Assembly (NCBI GenBank): GCA_038230215.1 | Contig: JBBRNR010000002.1 | Coordinates: 1-64,000, forward strand | Direction of reading: 5' to 3' | DNA: 64,000 nucleotides | From: DASVRZ01 sp038230215 | Lineage (GTDB): Bacteria > Verrucomicrobiota > Verrucomicrobiia > Chthoniobacterales > DASVRZ01 | Part shown: positions 8,348-17,001 of the stretch, one piece after another | How the letters are laid out: each line of letters begins with the position of its first letter | How positions within the stretch are numbered: position 1 is the stretch's first letter | Notes under the pieces: generated by a model | Seen by the model: only the letters and a program-made list of their open reading frames with translations | Database searches by the model: none | What the model was told of the DNA's origin: nothing | Program-made: the position numbers and the translations under genes

Positions 8348-9466
8348 ATGAAGAAGGGGTGGGAAATAAAACCTCTCGGCGAAATCTGCGTCGTGGATTG
8401 GGGTAACACCGACCTGACGAAATCAGCCTACGTCGAAGGCGGTAAGTTTCTCGCCGTGTCGGCAGCAGGATGCGATGGCCGAATTGGACACAAGGAACAT
8501 GCGAAGCTTACACCCGTTCTTTCCGCCATCGGCGCACAATGCGGAAGAATGTTTCTTCCCGATGAAGATTTCACAGCCATCAAAAATACCATCACGCTCA
8601 CGCCCCGAGACGGCGTTTGCACTGGCAGATTCTTGTATCAACTACTAACGCATGTAGAGCTTCCCAAGCGCGGCGCGGCGCAACCGTTCATTGCCAAAGG
8701 CGATATTCTGAAGTTTGCCGTTCCCGTTCCCCCGCTGGCCGAACAGCAGCGGATCGTCGGCGTGCTGGATGAAGCGTTTGCCGGCCTCGCCACCGCCCAA
8801 GCCAACGCCGAAAAGAATCTCCAAAACGCCCGTGCGCTGTTTGAAAGCCACCTCCAATCCGTCTTCTCCCACCCCGGCAAAGACTGGGTGGAGAAGACGC
8901 TCGGTGAAGCGTTCGATGTTCGTGATGGAACTCACGACTCGCCCAAGTATTACGCGACCGGATCTCCGCTCATCACGTCGAAGAATCTGAAACGGGAAGG
9001 CCTCTCTTTTGAGGACGTGAATCTTATCAATGCAGATGATTACGCCAAAATTAACCAGCGAAGCGCCGTCCACAAAGGCGATGTGCTGTTCGCGATGATT
9101 GGCACGATTGGGAATCCCACACTCGTCACCGTCGAGCCAAACTTCGCCATCAAGAATGTTGCTCTCTTCAAGAACCCGCACGGTCAGAATAGCGCATTCC
9201 TGAAACACTATTTGGCGTCTGCTTGGGTCATTACCAAGATGATACAGGAAGCAAAAGGGACGACGCAGAAATTCGTTGGTCTTGGCTACCTCCGCAGCTT
9301 TCCAATCAACCTTCCGCCCGTTGCGGAACAGAAACAAATCGTCGTGAAACTCGACGCCCTCGCCACCGAAACCCAACGGCTGGAAAGCCTCTACCGGCAG
9401 AAACTCGCCGCGCTGGGGGCGTTGAAGAAATCCCTCCTTCACCAAGCTTTCACGGGAGAATTGTAG
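8348..9466 (+). CDS. hsdS: Type I restriction-modification specificity subunit
   Basis: A 372-residue HsdS with the standard two-half layout. The first target-recognition domain is about residues 1-120, followed by a conserved coiled-coil spacer starting PVPPLAEQQRIVGVLDEAF. The second recognition domain is about 185-310, and a second spacer begins LPPVAEQKQIVVKLDALA and ends KKSLLHQAFTGEL. It would select the DNA sequence bound by the HsdM/HsdR complex. GAAGGA lies 8-13 bp upstream of the ATG. The gene looks intact, in contrast with hsdM, and is followed by the 21-bp array. Confidence 0.92.
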   Translation: MKKGWEIKPLGEICVVDWGNTDLTKSAYVEGGKFLAVSAAGCDGRIGHKEHAKLTPVLSAIGAQCGRMFLPDEDFTAIKNTITLTPRDGVCTGRFLYQLLTHVELPKRGAAQPFIAKGDILKFAVPVPPLAEQQRIVGVLDEAFAGLATAQANAEKNLQNARALFESHLQSVFSHPGKDWVEKTLGEAFDVRDGTHDSPKYYATGSPLITSKNLKREGLSFEDVNLINADDYAKINQRSAVHKGDVLFAMIGTIGNPTLVTVEPNFAIKNVALFKNPHGQNSAFLKHYLASAWVITKMIQEAKGTTQKFVGLGYLRSFPINLPPVAEQKQIVVKLDALATETQRLESLYRQKLAALGALKKSLLHQAFTGEL

Positions 9467-9509
9467 CGAATCCATTTGGCACTCACCGCCGACGGCTCTG
9501 CATTCACCG

Positions 9510-9845
9510 CTTCCAGCTTTGCCGCAACCCCTTCCAGCTTGGTGACAAACGCTTCCAGCTGCGACCAATCGGCTTCCAGCTCCGCCCAAACCGCTTCCAG
9601 CTACGCTCAATCCGCTTCCAGCTACGGTGAATCCGCTTCCAGCTCCGCCCAAACCGCTTCCAGCTGCGCCCAATCGGCTTCCAGCTGCGCCCAATCGGCT
9701 TCCAGCTCCGCCCAAACCGCTTCCAGCTGCGCTCAATCGGCTTCCAGCTACGACCAAACCGCTTCCAGCTACGCCCAATCGGCTTCCAGCTGCGCCCAAA
9801 CGGCTTCCAGCTACGCTCAATCGGCTTCCAGCTAAAACTGTTCAA
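9510..9845. repeat. 21-bp tandem array A (16 units)
   Basis: CTTCCAGCT recurs 16 times at exact 21-bp intervals from 9510 to 9825. Each copy is followed by a variable 12-mer of the form (g/a/c)cgcccaa(t/a)c(c/g)g. Units differ from one another at several positions, so this is an old or selected array, not a recent slippage product. Because 21 is a multiple of three, long open frames appear in several registers on both strands; these are a by-product. A T6 run occurs downstream at 9915-9920. The leader before unit 1 matches 5963-5985. Confidence 0.95.
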
Positions 9846-9964
9846 CATCCCGCTTGCACTGTTTAACGGTCTTTTGCCTGCTCCGATGAGTGCCTGACCC
9901 AACCCCGATGAGCGTTTTTTAGGATTCGCGGAAACGGTCTTTGGTTTACCTTCCCCACCATCCT
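9846..9964. other. Spacer between array A and hsdR/hsdS chimera
   Basis: No gene seen. It contains two copies of CCGATGAG 22 bp apart (9883 and 9905), the second followed by CGTTTTTTAGG. This may be a decayed continuation of array A. GTTTAACGG at about 9861 recalls GTTTACGACG after array B. Confidence 0.4.
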
Positions 9965-10410
9965 GTGAACGAAGCCGAGACACGCGCCGAGCATATCGAT
10001 CTCGCCCTCCCGGCGGCGGGTTGGGGCGTGGTGGAGGGGAGTCGGATTCGACGAGAATATGCCATCACACACGGGCGTATCGAGGGCGCCGGGCGACGCG
10101 GCAAGGCGCTCACACCGTCCGCTGGCATCTCACACAAATTCGTTTACTACCAGATGCTGACCGAGAGCTTTCAGCGCAGCGTCATGCACAGTTCCGCTCA
10201 AGCCACGTTGCCAATCATCAACAAGTCGAAGTGGAGCGCATTGGCAGTGGCTCTCCCCCTGAAGCTGGAAGAGCAGAAACAAATCGTCGCCAAACTCGAC
10301 CTCTCGCCACCGAAACCCAACGCCTCGAAAGTCTCTACACTCAAAAGCAGGCGGCGCTGGTGGCGTTAAAAAAGTCGCTGCTGCACCAAGCCTTTACAGG
10401 AGAACTCTAA
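9965..10410 (+). pseudogene. Chimeric remnant: hsdR 5' end joined to hsdS 3' end
   Basis: From the GTG at 9965, about 50 codons copy the hsdR N-terminus (VNEAETRAEHIDLALPAAGW). Bases 9966-10113 match 11221-11368 at 146 of 148 positions. The frame then runs straight into an HsdS second-domain tail (SKWSALAVALPLKLEEQKQI). Near 10302 one base has been lost relative to the intact hsdS. The open frame therefore ends at 10369, while the conserved ending LLHQAFTGEL continues in another frame to 10410. It is a recombination product with no likely enzymatic role. Confidence 0.85.
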
Positions 10411-10473
10411 TCACTTGACTTACGCTTGACAGAGCCATCTTCCAACTTGCCACTTTCCCCTCTCGGAGTAACT

Positions 10474-11208
10474 ATGAATCATGCTCAAGACCAAACAGGA
10501 GACGGTTCTCGCCCCCCGGATTCAGCGCTCATTCGCTGGCGTGCGTGGCCGTGTGAAAGCTGCAGTGGCGGCGCAACCCCGCTCGGTTTCCTTATCCGAT
10601 GCATTGTCGCAAGCAAGGAAGTTCCAGAACTTGGGCGGAACGAAGAAATAGACTGGCGGAAGCAATGGGAGGCAGCACTGCTGCTTGGGTGGGTCCAGAG
10701 TTGTCCGCACACACAGTGGACAGAGACAAATCTGCCCAAGCTGGACGAAGGTTCTGAGCATCTAGTGTTGTTTAATGGCAAGACCAGCGAGGTCGTGAAA
10801 ATTACGCGGCAAGGTATCTACGGGGATTATTACGAAATTATTGAGGGGCGTATCACGCAGTTCGACAGCACCCCGGCGGAATACCTGCTACGCATGCGCT
10901 GGTGGGACAAGCTCTTTTCCGTAGCTCCAAATCCGTTGGGCATGACGGAGACCGGGCAGATAGTTTCCCGCCAGCAGTTTATCCAAGGCGATCCGCCAGA
11001 ACAAGAAGCGGTCGATCATTTCTTGTCTGAGGCGGGATTGTTGGCCGTCAAACAGCCCTACTGGTTGTGGAAAAAAGTGGACTCTGAATCGGAAATTGAG
11101 GTCTGGGTCGGCGATGCCCGTGCGGACAATTTTGTATCAACCAATGGCGAAATTATTCCTATTGATATTCGGATTTGGGGTATTCCCATTTCTATGAAGA
11201 TCAACTAA
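10474..11208 (+). CDS. Polyvalent-protein-type kinase-like domain protein in RM locus
   Basis: A 244-residue protein from the ATG at 10474 (GGAG 5 nt upstream; an in-frame TTG at 10426 is also possible). The layout resembles the kinase-like domain of phage/ICE polyvalent proteins. EHLVLFNGKTSEVVKIT contains a beta-3-like Lys, TPAEYLLRMRWWDKLF and VSRQQFIQGDPPEQEAVDHF follow, then EVWVGDARADNFVSTNGEI (Asp and Asn in catalytic-loop positions) and IIPIDIRIW (metal-binding Asp). Such domains are usually found in large mobile-element proteins; here it stands alone. It ends 11 bp before hsdR and was probably acquired with the rearranged segment. The assignment rests on remembered motifs, and activity is unproven. 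Confidence 0.55.
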   Translation: MNHAQDQTGDGSRPPDSALIRWRAWPCESCSGGATPLGFLIRCIVASKEVPELGRNEEIDWRKQWEAALLLGWVQSCPHTQWTETNLPKLDEGSEHLVLFNGKTSEVVKITRQGIYGDYYEIIEGRITQFDSTPAEYLLRMRWWDKLFSVAPNPLGMTETGQIVSRQQFIQGDPPEQEAVDHFLSEAGLLAVKQPYWLWKKVDSESEIEVWVGDARADNFVSTNGEIIPIDIRIWGIPISMKIN

Positions 11209-11219
11209 GTCTTAACTAG

Positions 11220-13601
11220 ATGAACGAAGCCGAGACACGCGCCGAGCATATCGATCCCGCCCTCCAGGCGGCGGGTTGGGGCGTGGTGGAGGGGAGTCGG
11301 ATTCGACGAGAATATGCCATCACACACGGGCGTATCGAGGGCGCCGGGCGACGCGGCAAGGCGCTCACGGCGGATTACGTGTTGGAATATCGCAACACCA
11401 AGCTGGCCGTCGTCGAAGCCAAGGCTTGGGACGAAGCCCTCACCGAAGGCGTGGCGCAGGCCAAGAACTATGCAGGCAAGCTGGCGATTCGTTTCGCCTA
11501 CGCCACGAACGGGCAAGGCATCTACCGCATCGACATGGAGATGGGCGAGGAAGGCGAGGTCGCCAGCTACCCGACGCCCGAGGAACTCTGGAATCTCACT
11601 TTCGCGAAGGAGGATGCGTGGCGGGATCGTTTTGCCGAAGTGCCGTATCCCGACAAGAGCGGCAGCTGGGCGATTCGGTTCTATCAGGAAATCGCCGTTA
11701 GTCGCGTGCTGGAGCGCCTCGGTTCTGGCAAAGACCGCATCCTGCTAACGCTGGCCACGGGAACTGGCAAGACATCCATCGCCTTTCAGATTGCGTGGAA
11801 ATTGTTTCAAGCGCGCTGGAGTCGAAGCGATGAGCCAACACGCCGCCCGCGCATCCTTTTCCTAGCCGACCGCAACACTCTGGCAACGCAGGCCTATAAC
11901 GACTTTACCTCCTTTGCCGCGTTTGCCGATGACGCGCTGGTGCGGGTAAAGCCCGAGGACATTCGCAAGAAGGGTCGCGTGCCGAAGAATGCCAGCGTGT
12001 TTTTCACCATCTTCCAGACGTTCATGTCGGGTCCAGATGACACGCCCTACTTTGGAGAGTATCCGGCAGATTTCTTCGACTTCATCATCATCGACGAGTG
12101 CCATCGCGGCGGGGCGAATGATGAAAGCAACTGGCGCGGGATCATGGAGTATTTCGCGCCCGCCGTGCAGCTCGGCCTCACCGCCACGCCCAAGCGGAAG
12201 GATAACGTGGATACCTATCGTTACTTCGGCGAGCCGGTGTTTATCTACTCGCTTAAGGAAGGCATTAATGACGGCTTTCTCACGCCGTTCAAGGTGAAGC
12301 AGATTCAGACCACGCTCGACGATTACACCTATACGCCAGATGATTTGGTGGTCGAAGGCGAGGTGGAAAAGAGTCGTTTGTATGAGGAGCCTGCTTTTAA
12401 TCGTGAGATCGTGATTGAGGCGCGTGAGCAAAAGCGTGTGGCGATCTTCATGGGGCAGATGAACCAGCGCGAGAAGACGCTCGTTTTTTGCGCCACTCAG
12501 GAACACGCGTTGCTGGTGCGAGACATCATCAATCAGACCAAGACGAGCAAGGACGCCAACTATTGCCAACGAGTGACGGCGGACGACGGGGCCTTGGGTG
12601 AGCAACATCTGCGGGAGTTCCAAGACAACGAGAAGAGCATCCCGACCATACTGACTACTTCGCAGAAACTCTCCACCGGAGTGGACGCGCGAAACGTGCG
12701 GAACATCGTGCTGATGCGACCGATCCATTCGATGATCGAGTTCAAACAAATCATCGGACGCGGCACCCGGCTCTACGATGGGAAAGATTACTTCACGATT
12801 TATGATTTCGTAAAAGCGCACCACCATTTCAGTGACCCCGAATGGGATGGCGAACCCTTGGAGCCGGAGATGTGTGGGAAGTGTGGCGTTTACCCCTGCG
12901 TCTGTGTGGCAACGCCTCTGGTGCCATGTGAAGTCTGCGGGCAGATTCCCTGTGTCTGTCCCGGTGAGCCTTGCGAGGTCTGCGGGCGAGTCCAGTGCAT
13001 CTGCGAAAAGAAGAAAAAAGCCCGCGTGAAGCTTGCCGACGGCAAAGAGCGCAACATTCAGCATATGATGATGACGACCTATTATCATCCAGACGGAAAG
13101 CCGATATCGGCCCAGCAATTCATGGAGATGCTCTTCGGCAAGTTGCCCGAGTTTTTCCATAACGAAGAAGAACTCCGAACGATCTGGAGTGTTCCTGCTA
13201 CCCGTAAGAAGCTCCTGCAAGGGCTGGCCGAAAAGGGATTCGGGCACGATCAACTGGCCGAAATGCAGAAGGCGATGGAGGCCGAGAAGAGCGACCTGTT
13301 CGACGTGCTGGCGAATATTGTTTACCAGATTGCGCCGCAGACCCGTGAAGTCCGCGCCGCCCAAGCTCGCGTCCACATCAACACGTTATTCAGCACCAAG
13401 CAGCAGGTCTTCCTCGATTTCGTTCTGCAACATTACGTGAGCGAAGGCGTGAAAGAACTCGAACAAGAAAACCTCGCCCCGCTCCTGCGCCTGAAATACC
13501 CCAACTCCATCGCCGACGCCGTGGCCGATCTCGGTAAGCCGGAGCAGATTGGTCAAGTGTTCGCCAGTTTTCAGAAATATCTCTACCAGCAAATGGCGTG
13601 A
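11220..13601 (+). CDS. hsdR: Type I restriction endonuclease subunit R, EcoEI-like
   Basis: A 793-residue HsdR. The N-terminal nuclease domain has a PD-(D/E)xK pattern (ADYVLEYRNTKLAVVEAKAW, about residues 50-68). Helicase motif I is LATGTGKTS near 178, motif II is IIIDECHRGG near 289, motif III is LTATPKRKD, and motif VI is IIGRGTRLYDG. Residues about 551-597 carry a Cys-rich insert with three CxxCGxxPC-type units, which may bind zinc. A C-terminal domain for subunit contact follows. The enzyme should translocate and cut unmethylated DNA, but its HsdM partner here lacks the catalytic motif, so self-protection is unclear. Confidence 0.92.
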   Translation: MNEAETRAEHIDPALQAAGWGVVEGSRIRREYAITHGRIEGAGRRGKALTADYVLEYRNTKLAVVEAKAWDEALTEGVAQAKNYAGKLAIRFAYATNGQGIYRIDMEMGEEGEVASYPTPEELWNLTFAKEDAWRDRFAEVPYPDKSGSWAIRFYQEIAVSRVLERLGSGKDRILLTLATGTGKTSIAFQIAWKLFQARWSRSDEPTRRPRILFLADRNTLATQAYNDFTSFAAFADDALVRVKPEDIRKKGRVPKNASVFFTIFQTFMSGPDDTPYFGEYPADFFDFIIIDECHRGGANDESNWRGIMEYFAPAVQLGLTATPKRKDNVDTYRYFGEPVFIYSLKEGINDGFLTPFKVKQIQTTLDDYTYTPDDLVVEGEVEKSRLYEEPAFNREIVIEAREQKRVAIFMGQMNQREKTLVFCATQEHALLVRDIINQTKTSKDANYCQRVTADDGALGEQHLREFQDNEKSIPTILTTSQKLSTGVDARNVRNIVLMRPIHSMIEFKQIIGRGTRLYDGKDYFTIYDFVKAHHHFSDPEWDGEPLEPEMCGKCGVYPCVCVATPLVPCEVCGQIPCVCPGEPCEVCGRVQCICEKKKKARVKLADGKERNIQHMMMTTYYHPDGKPISAQQFMEMLFGKLPEFFHNEEELRTIWSVPATRKKLLQGLAEKGFGHDQLAEMQKAMEAEKSDLFDVLANIVYQIAPQTREVRAAQARVHINTLFSTKQQVFLDFVLQHYVSEGVKELEQENLAPLLRLKYPNSIADAVADLGKPEQIGQVFASFQKYLYQQMA

Positions 13602-13622
13602 AGATACGGTCTGACCGCGTTC

Positions 13623-14105
13623 TCACCAGGTGGAGTAGGGGCGTTTGGCGAGTTGCGAGTTGTGGTAGCGATTGTCGGCGGAGACTTCGAGGCCGAGCCA
13701 GGGTGGGGGAGTAAATGGGGTTTGCTCGGAGGGTAGCTCGACTTCGGCGATAAGGAGGCCGGCGTTGGCACCGAGAAATTCGTCCAGCTCTATGGTGAGC
13801 GCACCGTGTGGAATGTAGTGGCGGATTTTTTCGACGAGCGGGCTGACGCAACGTGTGGCGAGCATTTCCCCGGCGTCGGAGACGGGAATCGCGTATTCAA
13901 ATTCGGCCCGGCTTAGACCGACGACGGGGCCCTTGATGGTGAGCCAGGCTTCGCTTTCCGCCCCGGTCTGGGCGATGCGGACGCGGATGGTGGCGGGCGG
14001 GCCGGAGACCAGATAGCCCTGGCGCAAGAGACGTCCCGGAGCCGTCAGCAAATCGCGCCAGGAATCGTCGCGGACGAGGAATTTGCGCTCGATTTCGATG
14101 CCCAT
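13623..14105 (-). CDS. CYTH-domain triphosphate-tunnel protein
   Basis: A 160-residue CYTH protein that begins with the diagnostic ExExK motif, MGIEIERKFLV. It also has the basic/acidic strand pattern of the triphosphate tunnel (ATIRVRIAQTG, AWLTIKGPV, LTIELDEFLG, LLIAEVELPSE). The family hydrolyses inorganic or organic triphosphates (YgiF, thiamine triphosphatase) or makes cAMP (class IV cyclase). The short single-domain form suggests a triphosphatase, but the substrate is not readable. It starts 10 bp after the stop of the beta-CASP nuclease, so the two form an operon. Confidence 0.88.
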   Translation of the reverse strand: MGIEIERKFLVRDDSWRDLLTAPGRLLRQGYLVSGPPATIRVRIAQTGAESEAWLTIKGPVVGLSRAEFEYAIPVSDAGEMLATRCVSPLVEKIRHYIPHGALTIELDEFLGANAGLLIAEVELPSEQTPFTPPPWLGLEVSADNRYHNSQLAKRPYSTW

Positions 14106-14115
14106 GGAACTCGGA

Positions 14116-15573
14116 TCAGAGCTCGATTTTCTGGCCGGGTGTCGGGACGATCACGCGCATGTTTGGAGCCTTTTCCGTGAGCTGCGAACGGAACCACTCG
14201 ATGGCGGGCACGTCGCCGTGAACGAGCAGGGTGGTGGGGGCGTTGACCCGCAAAATGTAGTCGAGCAAATCCTCGCGATGGGCGTGGGCGCTGAAGTCGA
14301 ATTTCTCCACCGTAGCTTTGAGCGTGAGCGCGGGCAGGCTCTTGTCGAGCACAACCTGGCTGCCTTTCGCCGCACTGCGCAGGACGCCGCCGGGGGAGTC
14401 GGCCGCGGCGTAACCGACGAAGAAGATGGAATGCGTTTCGTCCTCGAGAAACTTCCGGGCGAAGACGTTGGAGAGGGTTTTCTCGGTCATCATGCCGCTG
14501 GAAATCGCGAAAATCTTGCCGTGGCCGGGAGAAGCGTGTTGCACTTCTTTGCCGCCGATGACGTAGGGCGCGACGATGTCGAGGAGTTGCAATCCCTCGT
14601 AATGGCGCGGCGTGGCGCGGGAGAGCTCGTCGTGAATCATGGTCATTTTCGCGCTCAGGCCACCGATATAAATCTGAGTGGATGGAGAAAGGTCGCCGTC
14701 GCGTTTCATCTCGTGAATCAGTGTGAGGACTTCCTGCGTTTTGCCGATGGCAAAAACGGGAATAAGGATCGAGCCGCCCCGGGCGAAAGCCTCTTTAATG
14801 GCGGCGATGAAACGTTTTTCCTCCTGACGCCGGGTGAATCCAACGGGAGTCGGATTGTCGCCGCGCGTAGTTTCGATGATGAGAACGTCGAGGGCTTCCT
14901 CGGGAAACTTCGCGGCCCGGCTGAGGGTTTGATCCTGCAGGTTTACATCGCCGGTGTAGAAAATGGTGCGACCGCCAGCTTGGATTTTAACTCCGGCTGA
15001 ACCGAGAATGTGCCCGGCGTCGATCATTTCTGCATTCCATTCGGCGCTGTCGCGCGGCTGGCGTTCGCCGTCGATTCCGAAGGTCTGGTTGAGCGGCATG
15101 TAGTCCCAGCGATTGACCATGGAGTCTAGTTCGCGGTGCATGAAGAGCGGGAAATCCACCGTGCCGAGCTCCTCGCGCTGGCGAGTCATGACGTTGACGG
15201 AATTATGTAGCATCGCCTCGCCCAGCCGGCCGGTGGCGTAGGTCATGAAGACTTTACTCTCCGGGTGCTGGCGCATGAGGACGGGCAGGGTGCCGATGTG
15301 ATCCTGATGGGCGTGGGTGACAATGATGGCGTCCACATGCTCGCCTTTGATGAGGCCGAGTTGCGGGGCGGCTTGCATTCCCTCCTCCTTGGGATGCATC
15401 CCGCAGTCGAGGACGACGTTTTTCGAGCCGCATTGCAGGAAATAAGAGTTGGCTCCGATTTCGGTGTGACGGGTGAGATTGGTAAAAAAGATGGGATCGC
15501 TCAAAATAGAAAGGGCCGATACCCTATGAAGAGCGGCTGGAAAGTAAAGGTGGAAACCAGCGCAACCTTTCAC
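14116..15573 (-). CDS. Metallo-beta-lactamase/beta-CASP ribonuclease-like protein
   Basis: A 485-residue protein of the CPSF73/Ysh1-like family. The MBL motif THAHQDHIG, further metal ligands and the beta-CASP block (ETTRGDNP, ILIPVFAIGKTQEVL) are visible. The C-terminal KEKFDFSAHAHRE-type segment here reads EKFDFSAHAHREDLLDYI, followed by LVHGDVPAIEWF. Family members process RNA 3' ends or degrade RNA with two zinc ions. The first 20 residues look atypical; a TTG start giving LSDPIFFTNLTRH (about 15507) is equally plausible. It is transcribed with the CYTH gene. Confidence 0.9.
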   Translation of the reverse strand: MKGCAGFHLYFPAALHRVSALSILSDPIFFTNLTRHTEIGANSYFLQCGSKNVVLDCGMHPKEEGMQAAPQLGLIKGEHVDAIIVTHAHQDHIGTLPVLMRQHPESKVFMTYATGRLGEAMLHNSVNVMTRQREELGTVDFPLFMHRELDSMVNRWDYMPLNQTFGIDGERQPRDSAEWNAEMIDAGHILGSAGVKIQAGGRTIFYTGDVNLQDQTLSRAAKFPEEALDVLIIETTRGDNPTPVGFTRRQEEKRFIAAIKEAFARGGSILIPVFAIGKTQEVLTLIHEMKRDGDLSPSTQIYIGGLSAKMTMIHDELSRATPRHYEGLQLLDIVAPYVIGGKEVQHASPGHGKIFAISSGMMTEKTLSNVFARKFLEDETHSIFFVGYAAADSPGGVLRSAAKGSQVVLDKSLPALTLKATVEKFDFSAHAHREDLLDYILRVNAPTTLLVHGDVPAIEWFRSQLTEKAPNMRVIVPTPGQKIEL

Positions 15574-15596
15574 CGCGGGAGGAGTTAAAATAATTG

Positions 15597-16997
15597 ATGC
15601 TACCCCCAGCCAAACCGAAAAGTTGGAACCACGCAGCCGCCGCCCATTTGCTGGGCCGGGCGGGGTTCGGCGCGACTCCGATGGAAGTCGTTTCGTTTTT
15701 CAAACTCGGTCGCGCCCAGGCCATTCAAGCGGTGCTCACCGTGCCTCCCGTCGCCGAACCACCGCAGCTCGATCCAGACGATAAGCCGCCTTACTCGGGA
15801 ATCGCCAGCATGACTCCGGCGGACAAGCTGATTTTTATCAAAAAAAATCAGCAACGTGACAGGCTCGAGCTCCAAACGATTCGCCAATGGTGGATCGGTC
15901 AGATGCTACAGCCGCCCTCCGCCTTTCTCGAAAAAGCCACGCTCTTCTGGCATGGTCACTTCGCCACCAGCGTGCAGAAAGTGAAGAGCGCGGGAATGAT
16001 GTTGCAGCAGAATCAGCTGCTGCGAAAGTTTGCCTTCGGCAATTTCCGCGACATGGTGAAAGCCATTTCCTGCGACCCGGCGATGGTCATCTGGCTCGAT
16101 CTGCAACAGAGCCGCAACGGCGCTCCGAATGAAAATTTTGCCCGCGAGCTGATGGAGCTATTCACTCTCGGCATCGGGCATTACAGCGAGGACGACATCA
16201 AGGCCTCGGCCCGCGCGTTCACCGGCTATCGCACCCAGCGACGGCAGGGCGGCTTCGATTACTACGAGGATCAGCACGACGCCACCGAGAAAACATTCAT
16301 GGGCAAAACGGGGCGTTTCAGCGGGGACGACATCATCGACATCATTTTCCAACAGCCCGCCTGTGCGACGTTTATCTGCGAAAAGCTCTGGACCTTCTAT
16401 GCCAGCGAAAATCCTGAGCCGGGGATCGTGGCAGGTCTCGCAAACACCCTTCGAAAATCGGATTACGAGTTGCGCCCGGTTATGAAGGAGATGTTTGGCT
16501 CGGAGGCTTTCTACAACGCCCAATCGATGGGAACTCAAATCAAAAGTCCCACGCAGCTCGTCACGCAGACGTGCCTGACTTTGGAATGCCCACCGCCGCC
16601 GGGTTTTTCGCTCAAGTTTATCATGACCAGCCTTGGCCAGCTTTTGTTCGCGCCGCCCAATGTCAAAGGCTGGGACGGCAACCGCGCCTGGATCAATACC
16701 GCCACGCTGGCCAGCCGTCAGCAATTCACCGACGCACTGGTCGGCCTCGGAGATAAACAAAAAGGCGGGTTCCAATCGAAAGTGCCCTTGGGAAAATTGG
16801 TGACCAATGAAACGCTGAATGATTCGGCGAAGCTTATCGATGACCTGACCCACCGTCTTATTTCTACCGGGATCGATCAAGCCACGCGGGCCGAACTCAT
16901 CGCGGAGACGGACAAATATCCCAAGCCGCTGTCGCAAACGGCTGTCAGAGAAACGTTATCCAGAATCATGCGCCTCCCGGAATTTCAACTCGTCTAA
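15597..16997 (+). CDS. DUF1800 domain-containing protein
   Basis: A 466-residue protein with the DUF1800 signature: an N-terminal AAHLLGRAGFGATP, then WWIGQMLQPPSAFLEKATLFWHGHF, NENFARELMELFTLGIGHY and NVKGWDGNRAWINTATL. GGGAGGAG at 15577-15584 serves either the TTG at 15594 or the ATG at 15597. The biochemical function of DUF1800 is unknown. It is found beside DUF1501 in Planctomycetes, Verrucomicrobiota and others, and the next gene, 4 bp downstream, is exactly that partner. Confidence 0.93.
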   Translation: MLPPAKPKSWNHAAAAHLLGRAGFGATPMEVVSFFKLGRAQAIQAVLTVPPVAEPPQLDPDDKPPYSGIASMTPADKLIFIKKNQQRDRLELQTIRQWWIGQMLQPPSAFLEKATLFWHGHFATSVQKVKSAGMMLQQNQLLRKFAFGNFRDMVKAISCDPAMVIWLDLQQSRNGAPNENFARELMELFTLGIGHYSEDDIKASARAFTGYRTQRRQGGFDYYEDQHDATEKTFMGKTGRFSGDDIIDIIFQQPACATFICEKLWTFYASENPEPGIVAGLANTLRKSDYELRPVMKEMFGSEAFYNAQSMGTQIKSPTQLVTQTCLTLECPPPPGFSLKFIMTSLGQLLFAPPNVKGWDGNRAWINTATLASRQQFTDALVGLGDKQKGGFQSKVPLGKLVTNETLNDSAKLIDDLTHRLISTGIDQATRAELIAETDKYPKPLSQTAVRETLSRIMRLPEFQLV

Positions 16998-17001
16998 CCT
17001 C

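Noticed and set aside
9476..9835. Ser/Ala-rich protein coded by array A (and minus-strand versions)
   Set aside because: All frames through a 21-bp array stay open by arithmetic. The Ser/Ala, Arg/Trp and Gly/Leu products have no start context, and the conserved part is at the DNA level.
11862..13376. 504-codon open frame antisense to hsdR
   Set aside because: Shadow of a high-GC coding gene on the other strand; hsdR motifs are unmistakable and the antisense product has no domain pattern.
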